This document shows positions 18,327 through 26,482 of a stretch of DNA of 64,000 nucleotides, piece by piece. The translations under genes were made by a program, and so were the position numbers. Position 1 is the stretch's first letter, and every line of letters starts with the position of its first letter. The notes under the pieces are model-generated. The model made no database searches, was not told the origin of the DNA, and was given only the letters and a program-made list of their open reading frames with translations. The stretch is from Plantibacter elymi (nom. nud.) (GTDB lineage: Bacteria > Actinomycetota > Actinomycetes > Actinomycetales > Microbacteriaceae): assembly GCF_900177795.1 (NCBI RefSeq), contig NZ_FXWJ01000001.1, forward strand, positions 1 through 64,000, in the 5' to 3' direction.

Positions 18327-18349
18327 AAACAGCTCAGTTTGAGCTGTTT
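18327..18349. promoter_or_regulatory. Perfect palindromic operator candidate
   Basis: Arms AAACAGCTCA (18327-18336) and TGAGCTGTTT (18340-18349) flank a GTT centre. The 10 bp perfect arms lie between the divergent nitronate monooxygenase and nitrilase genes, 60 and 43 bp from their starts. A GntR/FadR-type regulator encoded 2.4 kb away is the obvious candidate ligand. There is no T tract, so a terminator is unlikely. Confidence 0.65.
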
Positions 18350-18391
18350 ACTGAGTGCATCGACGCACGCCCACCGAGGAGCTCCACCGCC

Positions 18392-19171
18392 ATGACCCTG
18401 ACCATCGCCGGACTGCAGCACCACGGCGTCCCTGGAGACGTCGAGGCGAACCTCGCGCTCGTCGCCGACGCCGCCAGACAGGCGTCGGATCGCGGCGCGG
18501 ATCTGCTCGTCACCCCCGAGATGTTCATCACCGGCTACAACCTCGGAGACCGCCTCGCCCCGCTCGCCACCCCGGAGCTGGTCGACCAGGTCGCCGCCAT
18601 CGCCGGCGAGACCGGGATCGCGATCCTCGCCGGACTCCCCGAACCGCTCCCCGGCGGAGCCGTCGCGAACGCCCTCGTCCTCGTCGGTCCTGACGGGACG
18701 GAGCTGCTCCGGTACCGCAAGACGCACCTGTTCGGTGAGCTCGACCGACAGCTCTTCGTGGCCGGCGACACCCTCGCGCCGACCGTCGACCTGGGCGGCG
18801 TCCGCGTCGCCGTCCTCATCTGTTACGACGTCGAGTTCCCCGAGACCGTCCGCGCCGCGGCCCTCGACGGCGCCGACGTCGTGATCGTCCCCACCGCGCA
18901 GATGGAGCCCTACGCGCACATCGCCGAGCGGCTCATCCCGGTGCGCGCCTGGGAGAACCAGGTCCACCTCGTCTACGTCAACCGCGTCGGCTCCGAAGGG
19001 GACCTCACCTACGTCGGCCGCAGCAGCATCGTCGGCCCGGACGGTGTGGTCCTCGACGCGCTCGACGCGGACGCCGTCGGTCTCATGATCGCCACGATCG
19101 ATCCGGAGGCCACCAGGCGCGCCAGGCAGGAGAACCCCTACCTCGCCGACCGCCGCGCCGAGCTGTATTGA
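18392..19171 (+). CDS. Carbon-nitrogen hydrolase (nitrilase superfamily)
   Basis: This gene encodes 259 aa. The Glu-Lys-Cys triad is visible: E in TPEMF, K in RYRKTHLFG, and C in LICYDVEFPE. This length and the ICYDVEFPE form fit aliphatic amidase, omega-amidase or carbamoylputrescine-type branches that hydrolyse amides, not true nitrilases. ATG at 18392 follows GAGGAG. It is first in a probable operon with an APC transporter and a GntR regulator, suggesting uptake and breakdown of an amide or amine. Confidence 0.88.
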   Translation: MTLTIAGLQHHGVPGDVEANLALVADAARQASDRGADLLVTPEMFITGYNLGDRLAPLATPELVDQVAAIAGETGIAILAGLPEPLPGGAVANALVLVGPDGTELLRYRKTHLFGELDRQLFVAGDTLAPTVDLGGVRVAVLICYDVEFPETVRAAALDGADVVIVPTAQMEPYAHIAERLIPVRAWENQVHLVYVNRVGSEGDLTYVGRSSIVGPDGVVLDALDADAVGLMIATIDPEATRRARQENPYLADRRAELY

Positions 19172-19232
19172 GGGGCTCCGTCCCTCCTCCCCTCCCCCTC
19201 CGAGTCCCCCGACTCCCCTGGAAAGTGACCTC

Positions 19233-20699
19233 ATGACCGTGAACCCCATCGCCGAGCCGCGTCAGCGCCTCGACGGCCAGCTCGGTACCGGCTCCATCGT
19301 CTTCATGGTGATCGCCGCCGCCGCACCACTCACCGTGATCGGCGGCAACGTCCCCATCGCGATCGGCACCGGGAACGGCGCCGGAGCCCCGATCGGCTTC
19401 GCCCTCGCCGCCGTGATCCTCCTCGTCTTCTCCGTCGGCTTCGTCACCATGACGCCGTTCGTCCGCGAAGCCGGCGCGTTCTTCTCCTATGTGACGGCCG
19501 GACTCGGCTCGCGCCTCGGTCTGGGTTCCGCCTTCACCGCGCTCGTGGCCTACACCGCGATCCAGGTGGGCGTGTACGGCTACATGGGGTGGGCGCTCGA
19601 CGACCTCGTCACGTACTTCGGCGGCCCGAGCCTGCCCTGGTGGCTGTACTCCTTCGCGACGATGGCGATCGTCGCGGTGCTCGGCTACCGGCACATCGAC
19701 CTGAGCGCGAAAGTACTGGGCATCGCCCTGACGCTCGAGATCCTCGTGGTCGTCGTGCTCGACGTCGTCATCTTCGCGACGGGCGGTGCGGACGGCATCG
19801 CGGTCGAGACCTTCGACCCCGCCAACATCTTCACCGGTGGGATCGGCGTCGCCGTGCTCTTCGCCCTCACCGGCTTCATCGGGTTCGAGGCGACCGCGGT
19901 CTTCCGGGACGAGGCGCGCAACCCGGAACGCACCATCCCGCGAGCCACGTACCTGGCCGTCGTCATCATCGGCGTGTTCTACGCCATCTCCTGCTGGGCG
20001 CTCGTGACGGGCGTCGGCGCAGGGAACGCCGTCGCTGTCGCCCAACAGACGCTCGCCGGCGAGGGCAACCTCCTGCTCGACACGACGACGACCTACCTCG
20101 GCCCGATCATGCGCGATGTCGTCCAGGTGCTGCTCATCACGAGCCTGTTCGCGTGCGTGCTGTCCTTCCACAACGTCATCGCGCGCTACCAGTTCACGCT
20201 GGCGCAGAAGTCGGTGCTGCCCGCGCGCCTCGGCCAGCGTCACCCCGCACACCACTCGCCGTCGACCTCCTCGATCGTGCAGACGGTGACGGCGGCCATC
20301 GTCCTCGCCGGGCTCGCCCTCGCCGGCCTCGACCCGCTCGTCGGGGTCTTCGGATCCATGGCCGGGGTGGCGACCGTCGGGATGGTGCTCCTGATGCTGA
20401 CGACCTCGATCGCCGTCCTCGTGTTCTTCGCGCGCCGGCCCGAGCTGGTCCCCGGCCGCACCTGGGGTGCGCGGGTGTTCCCGATCCTCGCGGTGGTCGG
20501 ACTCGCATTCGCACTGTGGCTCGTGCTGTCGAACTTCACACTCGTCACCGGCGGAAGCGTCACCGTGAGTGTCGTGCTCGCCCTCATCCCCGTGGTCGCC
20601 ATGCTCATCGGTATCGTGTTGGGGAAGCGATTCCCCCTGGACGCTGAGCCGGACGGCGCGGTGAGCGAGGCGACCGCCGACCAACCGACGGCCGGCTGA
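19233..20699 (+). CDS. APC family amino acid/amine permease
   Basis: This gene encodes 488 aa with about 12 membrane segments. The N-terminal GTGSIVFMVIAAAAPL segment and the GFIGFEATAVFRDEARNPERTIPRA motif after TM6 are typical of the amino acid-polyamine-organocation superfamily. It probably imports the substrate of the upstream nitrilase-type hydrolase; the gap is 61 bp. The exact substrate cannot be read from sequence. Confidence 0.88.
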   Translation: MTVNPIAEPRQRLDGQLGTGSIVFMVIAAAAPLTVIGGNVPIAIGTGNGAGAPIGFALAAVILLVFSVGFVTMTPFVREAGAFFSYVTAGLGSRLGLGSAFTALVAYTAIQVGVYGYMGWALDDLVTYFGGPSLPWWLYSFATMAIVAVLGYRHIDLSAKVLGIALTLEILVVVVLDVVIFATGGADGIAVETFDPANIFTGGIGVAVLFALTGFIGFEATAVFRDEARNPERTIPRATYLAVVIIGVFYAISCWALVTGVGAGNAVAVAQQTLAGEGNLLLDTTTTYLGPIMRDVVQVLLITSLFACVLSFHNVIARYQFTLAQKSVLPARLGQRHPAHHSPSTSSIVQTVTAAIVLAGLALAGLDPLVGVFGSMAGVATVGMVLLMLTTSIAVLVFFARRPELVPGRTWGARVFPILAVVGLAFALWLVLSNFTLVTGGSVTVSVVLALIPVVAMLIGIVLGKRFPLDAEPDGAVSEATADQPTAG

Positions 20700-20740
20700 A
20701 CCAGGGTCGCGGAGTCGATCGGCGACGAGACGAGGGTGCC

Positions 20741-21475
20741 ATGGATCTGGGTTCGCCCTCGCTCGGAGCGATCCGCCGCACGACCGCCGTCGACACCGTC
20801 CGCGCACGCATCTCGCTGGCGCTGGAGCTCGGGATGCTGGTGCCCGGCCAACGGCTCCCGGCACCCGAGGAAGCGGCTCGAGCGTTCGGGGTCAGTGAGA
20901 TGTCGGTGCGGCGCGCGTATCGGGCGTTGAGCGACGAGGGCGTCGTCGTCCGCCGGCAGGGCAACACGGGCGGCACGTTCATCGCGGACGCGCCCGCGGT
21001 GGGCACCGTGCCCGAGATCGCCGCCTACCGCGAGGACGCCGTCCACGTGCACGCGCTCATCGACCAGCGCGCGACGCTCGAAGCCGGGCTGGCGGCGCGG
21101 GCTGCCGCTGCACCGGAGGCGCCGTCCCTGCGTCGACTCGACGACCTCGTGGCGACCATGCGGACCGAGCCGGACTGGAGCCGGTTCCGCGAGGCCGACG
21201 CTGCGTTCCACGCCGAGCTGGCGGTGTCGGCAGGCGCGCCGGGCGCGGCCGACCTCCACGACCGGGTGTCCCGCGAGCTGTACTCCTACTTCATCCCCTA
21301 CCGGATCGAGTACCTACGCGCGTCGAACGAGGAGCACGCCCAGCTCGTCGACGCCCTCCGCATCGGCGATGCGGCAGCAGCGAGTCGCCTCGCCTTCGAC
21401 CACGTCGCGGAGCTCCACCGCTCGATGTACGTCGGCCTCGCGGGCCCCACCGACGGCGCGCAATCCACTCTTTGA
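20741..21475 (+). CDS. GntR family regulator, FadR-type
   Basis: This gene encodes 244 aa. A winged helix (about 18-80) contains LPAPEEAARAFGVSEMSVRRAYRAL, followed by an all-helical FadR C-terminal domain (about 100-230) with the conserved HAE and final HVAELH metal-ligand-type histidines. It is likely the local regulator of the nitrilase/permease genes, and of nitronate monooxygenase if it binds the palindrome at 18327-18349. Ligand unknown. Confidence 0.85.
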   Translation: MDLGSPSLGAIRRTTAVDTVRARISLALELGMLVPGQRLPAPEEAARAFGVSEMSVRRAYRALSDEGVVVRRQGNTGGTFIADAPAVGTVPEIAAYREDAVHVHALIDQRATLEAGLAARAAAAPEAPSLRRLDDLVATMRTEPDWSRFREADAAFHAELAVSAGAPGAADLHDRVSRELYSYFIPYRIEYLRASNEEHAQLVDALRIGDAAAASRLAFDHVAELHRSMYVGLAGPTDGAQSTL

Positions 21476-21599
21476 AGCGCCTGGAGACGACCGAACGAGC
21501 ACGCTCGGCGAGGCGTCACGGCTGGGGACGGAAATCCGACATGCGCCGTACTAAGGCATAGTGGGGACGGGTTCACCCCCGCCGCGAAGGAGTGAGAGC

Positions 21600-23231
21600 A
21601 TGATCGACAAGGCCTCGATACAGGACTTCCCGCCGATGACGGCATCACTGCTGGCGGACAATTCCGGCGTGTTCCGCGTCGGCACCGCCGAGCAGTACCT
21701 GACCGCCACCGACGAGGGAACGGCCCGCCGCCAGCTCGTCGAACTGATGCAGGCGGAGGCCAGGAAGTCCGGTCGACCGATCCGCGTGACGGTGACCGAC
21801 CCCACGAGCGTCACCGTGCTCCTCATCGGTGTCAACGGCGAACTGCAGGAGGAACCGCAGTCCGCAGCGCCAGCGCGCACCGCGCAACGGACCACGCCAC
21901 CGCCCGCCGCCGCGCAACGGGTGCCGCTCATCCAGGCGCCGCCGCCCACACCCTCGCAGCCGGCACCCGCGCGCCCGGCCCCGGCTCAGCCGCCGACACC
22001 GCCCCGTGCCGCGCCCGTCCAGCCGTCGCAGCCCACGCCGGTCCCGGCACAGCCCACGCCGCCGGTCTCCGCAAACCCGCAGGCGACCACGACGCCGCAG
22101 CCCGTCCCGCCGCAGCGCCCGACGGTGCAGCAGCCCGCGTTCGGCACGCCGCCGTTCCAGCCGGTCTCGAACCAGCCGAACGCGCAGCAGGCTCCGGTAC
22201 CTGCGCAGCGCGCGGTCCCGGCCCAGCAGGCGGTGCAGGCACCGCCGGCCGCACCCGCGCAGCAGCAGCCCCCGGTCCCACAGCAGCTGGCTCCGGGCCA
22301 GCCGACCGCCCCGGCTCGACGAGACCTGCGCGATGCACCCTCGTTCCTCGCGCCGCCCACGATCGGCCCGGCGCAGCACGGGCTCGCCGGTCTGCTCAAC
22401 AAGCTCGGCTTCTCGGTGCCGCCGTCCGCGAGCGAGCGCGCCGAGCGTGACGACGTCCACGCCGTGTCACGCCACTTCCCGAGGCGTCGCACCATCTCCG
22501 TCGCGAACCAGAAGGGCGGCGCCAACAAGACGCCGACCGTCGTCAACCTGTCGTCCGTCTTCGCCCGGTACGGCGGTGGCGGCGTCGCAGCCTGGGACAA
22601 CAACGAGACCATGGGCACGCTCGGCTGGCGGACCGAGCAGGGCGGACACGATTCGACCGTCCTCGACCTCCTCGCCGCGGCGAGCGACCTCCTCTCCCCC
22701 GGCGCCGAGCGAGCCGACCTGTCGCGGTTCGTCCACCACCAGCCGGGCGACAAGTACGAGGTGCTGCGATCCGCGGCCGACGGCGAGCACGTGGTGACCG
22801 CCGACGAGGTCGACCTCGTCCATCGCGTCCTCGCGAAGTACTACCGCCTGATCGTCATGGACTCGGGCAACTCGGCCGGTGCCCCCAACTGGCGCCGCAT
22901 GGTGGAGCTGACCGACCAGCTCGTCATCCCGACCACGACCGTCGAGGACAAGAAGGAGGGCGCGCGACTCACCCTCACCGCCGTCAGCCGCGTGAGCGAG
23001 CGCGGTGCTGAACTCGCGCGCAACGCCATCGTCATCGTCTCCGAGGCCGAGGCCAAGGACACGTCGATCGCCAACGCGTACGCCGAGGACTTCCGACCCT
23101 ACGTGCGCGACGTGGTCGTCGTCCCCTTCGATCCCGCGTTGAAGAACGGCGTCATCCGTCACGACGCCCTGCGGTCGAGCACGCAGCGGGCCTGGCTCGC
23201 AGCGGCTGCCGCGGTGTCCCGCGGACTCTGA
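21600..23231 (+). CDS. MinD/ParA-like protein with proline-rich linker and altered P-loop
   Basis: This gene encodes 543 aa. A folded N-terminal domain of about 85 residues is followed by a long Pro/Ala/Gln linker (about 90-250), then a SIMIBI-type ATPase domain (about 298-543). The P-loop reads KGGANKTPT (305-313) where MinD/ParA have KGGVGKTT, keeping both lysines but replacing the second glycine by Asn and a Thr by Pro. The Walker B region is VMDSGN in place of DTPP. The layout resembles ESX-associated MinD-like proteins of actinobacteria. ATG at 21600 follows GGAG. It may be a weak or pseudo-ATPase. Confidence 0.78.
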   Translation: MIDKASIQDFPPMTASLLADNSGVFRVGTAEQYLTATDEGTARRQLVELMQAEARKSGRPIRVTVTDPTSVTVLLIGVNGELQEEPQSAAPARTAQRTTPPPAAAQRVPLIQAPPPTPSQPAPARPAPAQPPTPPRAAPVQPSQPTPVPAQPTPPVSANPQATTTPQPVPPQRPTVQQPAFGTPPFQPVSNQPNAQQAPVPAQRAVPAQQAVQAPPAAPAQQQPPVPQQLAPGQPTAPARRDLRDAPSFLAPPTIGPAQHGLAGLLNKLGFSVPPSASERAERDDVHAVSRHFPRRRTISVANQKGGANKTPTVVNLSSVFARYGGGGVAAWDNNETMGTLGWRTEQGGHDSTVLDLLAAASDLLSPGAERADLSRFVHHQPGDKYEVLRSAADGEHVVTADEVDLVHRVLAKYYRLIVMDSGNSAGAPNWRRMVELTDQLVIPTTTVEDKKEGARLTLTAVSRVSERGAELARNAIVIVSEAEAKDTSIANAYAEDFRPYVRDVVVVPFDPALKNGVIRHDALRSSTQRAWLAAAAAVSRGL

Positions 23232-23238
23232 CCGGGCC

Positions 23239-24099
23239 ATGACGCAGGGAGGATCGGAGACCGGGATCACGCGGGCGGCCGCGCTCGGCGACTACCTCAG
23301 GGCTCGTCGAGGACTCGTCCGACCGGAGGACGTGGGGTTCGTCCCGGAGGACGGTCGGCGGGTCGCCGGACTCCGACGCACCGAGGTGGCAGCGCTCGCG
23401 GACGTCAGCGCCGACTACTACCTCCGCCTCGAGCAGGGGCGGGACCAGCGACCGTCCGAGGAGGTGCTGGCGGGCATCGGTCGGGCCCTTCGACTCGACG
23501 AGCACGCCGTGGACTACCTCTTCCGACTCGCCTACGACGTCGACCTCTTCCCGGCCGAGCGCCGACCGTTGGACGCCGGCACGCCCGCACCGGCCGGACG
23601 ATCCGTCCCGGACACGACACTCCTCGACCACTGGTCGGACACCGGGGCGTACATCACCGACGGCAACCGGGACATCGTCGCGTCGAACGCGCTCGCGCGA
23701 CGCATCGGCGGCGGCCTCCTCGACGTCGGGCAGAACGATGTACTCGGGTACTTCGACGATCGGGTGCAGTCCATCGCCCCGGAGTGGGAGGTGAGCGCCC
23801 CGGCCGTGGTCGCAGCACTCCGCTACAGCAGCGATCCGAGCAGCCCTCGGTTGCAGACGATCGTCGAGGAGCTCACCGCCCGCAGTCCGCTGTTCGCCCG
23901 CCTGTGGGCTCGCCATGACGCCCGTCCCCTCGCCGGCGGTCCACTTCGGGCCTCGATCGACGACTTCGGGACCGTCGAGCTGCAGTATCAGCACCTCCTC
24001 GTCCCCGACTGGCCCGGCCATCAGTTGACGACCGTCTTCGCAGAGCGCGGCTCCCCGGGGGCCGCGGTGCTCGCCTACCTCGCCGCCCGAGCCGGCTGA
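23239..24099 (+). CDS. MmyB-type HTH regulator
   Basis: This gene encodes 286 aa. An XRE-like HTH (about 15-85) with the family motif RVAGLRRTEVAALADVSADYYLRLEQGRDQ is joined to an MmyB-type (MLTR) ligand-binding domain (about 105-285) containing SNALAR. Family members sense fatty acids or other small hydrophobic ligands and often control neighbouring redox enzymes. It starts 7 bp after the MinD-like gene stop, so it may share a transcript. Confidence 0.88.
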   Translation: MTQGGSETGITRAAALGDYLRARRGLVRPEDVGFVPEDGRRVAGLRRTEVAALADVSADYYLRLEQGRDQRPSEEVLAGIGRALRLDEHAVDYLFRLAYDVDLFPAERRPLDAGTPAPAGRSVPDTTLLDHWSDTGAYITDGNRDIVASNALARRIGGGLLDVGQNDVLGYFDDRVQSIAPEWEVSAPAVVAALRYSSDPSSPRLQTIVEELTARSPLFARLWARHDARPLAGGPLRASIDDFGTVELQYQHLLVPDWPGHQLTTVFAERGSPGAAVLAYLAARAG

Positions 24100-24195
24100 C
24101 CGCCATCCGGAGCGATGGCCGGCGCACGTTGACAGGGGTGGGCAGCTGGCACCAGAGGGCTAGCCGACGGCGGTCGCAACGCCTACCGTGGACCC

Positions 24196-24765
24196 ATGAT
24201 CGCGAACGAGGGCGTGCGTGAGCGCCGGGACCGGATCAGGGACTTCATCGACTCGTGGCGAGAGGTGCCCGTGGTCCTCTGCGACCGCACGCTGGACGTC
24301 CTCGAGGCGAATCCGGCGGCGGCACGCTTGACGCCGGCGTTCCACACCGGCGTCAACCTGGCGCGCTTCGCGTTCCTCTCCCCCGACCGGGTCGTCGGCG
24401 ATCCGCTGTGGACCCGGATGTCCGAGACCACCGCGGAGCTCCTCAAGCGGTCGGTCGAGGAGCACGATACGGATCGTCCGGCGGCTCGGATCATCGGCGA
24501 ACTCTCCGCGAAGTCGCGCGACTTCGCCCAGACCTGGGCCTCGGGCGACGGGCACTCCGGGACGTCGGGTCCCATCGTCTTCCCCACGCCGGCCGGGGAG
24601 GTCCGGATGGTCTACAACGTCTTGAACGCGCCCGGGCCCGAGGGCGATCTGCTGTTGGTCTTCGTCCCGTCGGGAGCATCGTCCCGGGCGCGGCTGAAGC
24701 GGCTGTCCGAGGCGGTCTCGCCGGACGAGCCCTCCGCGTCGAGCGATCCGGTGCCCTCCCGTTGA
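24196..24765 (+). CDS. MmyB ligand-binding domain without HTH (copy 1)
   Basis: This gene encodes 189 aa. The pattern of PVVLCDRTLDVLEANPAAARL, a NLARFAF segment, a central helical region ending DFAQTWAS and a final beta segment matches the C-terminal half of MmyB-type regulators. No HTH is encoded upstream; the frame begins at a leaderless ATG with TACCGT at 24184-24189, six bases before it. So it is a stand-alone sensor domain, not a truncated gene. Its 3' end overlaps the convergent MmyB gene by 154 bp. Function unknown. Confidence 0.75.
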   Translation: MIANEGVRERRDRIRDFIDSWREVPVVLCDRTLDVLEANPAAARLTPAFHTGVNLARFAFLSPDRVVGDPLWTRMSETTAELLKRSVEEHDTDRPAARIIGELSAKSRDFAQTWASGDGHSGTSGPIVFPTPAGEVRMVYNVLNAPGPEGDLLLVFVPSGASSRARLKRLSEAVSPDEPSASSDPVPSR

Positions 24766-25625
24766 AGCGCGTCCCGGGCTGCGAGGTAGGCGATCGCCGC
24801 CGCCGCAGCTGAGCCCGGCTCGTCGAAGAACACGGTGAGGAACTGGTCCGTGTGCGGGACCTCGAAGGTCTGCGCCCGGAAGTCGACCCAGCCGAGGGGC
24901 TCGATGAACGTGCGTGTCCGCCGGGACATCTGCGGTTTGACGACATGTTCCGCCCAGATCGTCCGGAACACCGGGTGCCGTGCCGAGAGCATCCCGACGA
25001 TCTCCTGGAGGCGCGGATCGTCCGGTCGGCCGTAGTAGCGGAGCGGGGCGGTGAGGTCGCGGAGTGTCCCCTCCCACTCCCGGTGCATGCGGTCGTACTC
25101 CGGTGCGTCGGGCGATGTGGTGCCTCGGAAGTCGGCGTACTGCTCGAAGGCCGAGACGAGCAGGTTGACCCCGGGATCGAGCATGCCCGGTGGCACCCAC
25201 GCCCGCGCGAGCGCGTTCGCGGCGACGACGTACTGGTTGTCGTCGCTCACGTACGCGGGCGTACCGGACCAGTGTGCGAGGAGCCGGGCGACCCGGTCGT
25301 CGAGTTGCGTCGATCGGTCGTCAACCGCGCGCATGAACGGCCTCGGGCTCGCCAACCGGAGCAGGTATCGGCGTCCACTGTCGTCCAGCAGCAGGGCACG
25401 GGCGAGCCCGAGGAGGACCTGCTCCGACGGCCGCCGCACCCGCCCCTGCTCGATCCGCAGGTAGTACTCGGGGCTGATGCTCGCAAGGTGCGCGACCTCC
25501 TCGCGGCGCAGGCCCGGCACCCGTCGGGACGTATCGGCGCCGATGCCGACCTGCTCTGGCCGCACGAACTCCCGGCGCGCGCGGAGGAACTCGCCGAGAG
25601 CATTCGACAGCCGAGTTGGTGACAT
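24612..25625 (-). CDS. MmyB-type HTH regulator
   Basis: This gene encodes 337 aa. The HTH (about 10-80) shows RVPGLRREEVAHLASISPEYYLRIEQGRV, followed by the ligand-binding domain with AANALARAW, ending near residue 278 in AAIAYLAARDAL. The last 60 residues are low-complexity Ser/Gly/Arg-rich sequence absent from typical family members. That tail is exactly the part antisense to the neighbouring gene. The core is therefore solid; the natural C-terminus is less certain. Confidence 0.85.
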   Translation of the reverse strand: MSPTRLSNALGEFLRARREFVRPEQVGIGADTSRRVPGLRREEVAHLASISPEYYLRIEQGRVRRPSEQVLLGLARALLLDDSGRRYLLRLASPRPFMRAVDDRSTQLDDRVARLLAHWSGTPAYVSDDNQYVVAANALARAWVPPGMLDPGVNLLVSAFEQYADFRGTTSPDAPEYDRMHREWEGTLRDLTAPLRYYGRPDDPRLQEIVGMLSARHPVFRTIWAEHVVKPQMSRRTRTFIEPLGWVDFRAQTFEVPHTDQFLTVFFDEPGSAAAAAIAYLAARDALQREGTGSLDAEGSSGETASDSRFSRARDDAPDGTKTNSRSPSGPGAFKTL

Positions 25626-25809
25626 CGCCGCGTCCTCCGGAGAGCGAGTGGGATCGACGCCAATCCTCCCCCAGCACGCTCGGCCGCATGCATCCTTCCG
25701 CGGCCGATCATGGGTCGTTTCTGGACATGTCGACCGACGATCGGTCGTTCGCTGAGCCTGACCCTGCGCGTCCCACCCGGTCGCCGCGCGTCCTCACTAT
25801 CGTGGTCGC

Positions 25810-26355
25810 ATGGTTGAGCGCGGACCCGCCGATCGGCTCCCTCAGGACCTGGTCGATCTCGTCGACTCCTGGTCGACCGTCCCCGCGTTCGTCCACGACC
25901 GCCACTTCACAGTGCTGCACGCCAACCGCCTCGCTCAGGCGCTGTCGCAGGCCTTCCGGCCAGGAGCCAACCTGCTGCGCTCGACCTTCCTCCGCCCGGA
26001 GATCCTCCAGGCGAGTCCCGATCCCGGCCTCGTCACCGAGCATGTGGTGGGCGAGCTCCGGAGGTCGCTCGGCACCCACGAGTGGGACGAAGTCTTCGAG
26101 GGCCTCGTGGACGAGCTCTGCTCCGGGAACAGCCGCTTCGCCGAGGCCTGGACCGAGCTGGGACCAGGCCTCCGACCCGATGCGGCCGAGACGTTCACCT
26201 TCGACCGCCCGGATCTCGGGCGTCTCGAGCTGCGCTACCTCCAGCTGGAGGTCCCCGAGCACTTCGGCTTGAGTCTCGTGATCTGGCGAGCGTGCGACGA
26301 GGCTTCGGCACAGCTGCTCACGGTCCTCGCCGGGCAGTCCCCCGATCGAACCTGA
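25810..26355 (+). CDS. MmyB ligand-binding domain without HTH (copy 2)
   Basis: This gene encodes 181 aa, aligning by eye with the orphan domain at 24196: an opening DLVDSWSTVPAFVHDRHFTVLHAN, then GANLLRSTFL, FAEAWTELG and a closing LRYLQLEV strand. No HTH. The start is leaderless, with TATCGT at 25798-25803, six bases before the ATG. It is divergent from the HTH-bearing MmyB gene at 24612-25625. Function unknown; it may titrate ligand or modify a partner regulator. Confidence 0.75.
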   Translation: MVERGPADRLPQDLVDLVDSWSTVPAFVHDRHFTVLHANRLAQALSQAFRPGANLLRSTFLRPEILQASPDPGLVTEHVVGELRRSLGTHEWDEVFEGLVDELCSGNSRFAEAWTELGPGLRPDAAETFTFDRPDLGRLELRYLQLEVPEHFGLSLVIWRACDEASAQLLTVLAGQSPDRT

Positions 26356-26482
26356 CGGGCGGGCCGCCACGATCCGACCGCCGACGGGCACGATCTCGTC
26401 ATCCGTCGGAAGGGTTGTCACACCGTCCCTGCTGGGCTGGAGGCGATCCAGGCCGCAGCGCGGCGCAGCGAGGAGGAACACC

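Noticed and set aside
17180-19249. A 689-codon open frame on the minus strand
   Set aside because: It runs antisense to the nitrilase gene and out of frame through the nitronate monooxygenase gene, with Arg/Gly/Asp-biased composition typical of GC-rich shadow frames. No domain is visible.
19083-20864. A 593-codon minus-strand frame over the APC permease
   Set aside because: It is highly charged (Asp/His/Glu/Arg) and is the mirror of a membrane protein on the plus strand; no real gene features.
21829-22797. Arg/Ser/Pro-rich frame inside the MinD-like gene
   Set aside because: It is a frame-shifted reading of the Pro/Gln linker; the repetitive look comes from codon bias, not from a repeat protein or CRISPR array.
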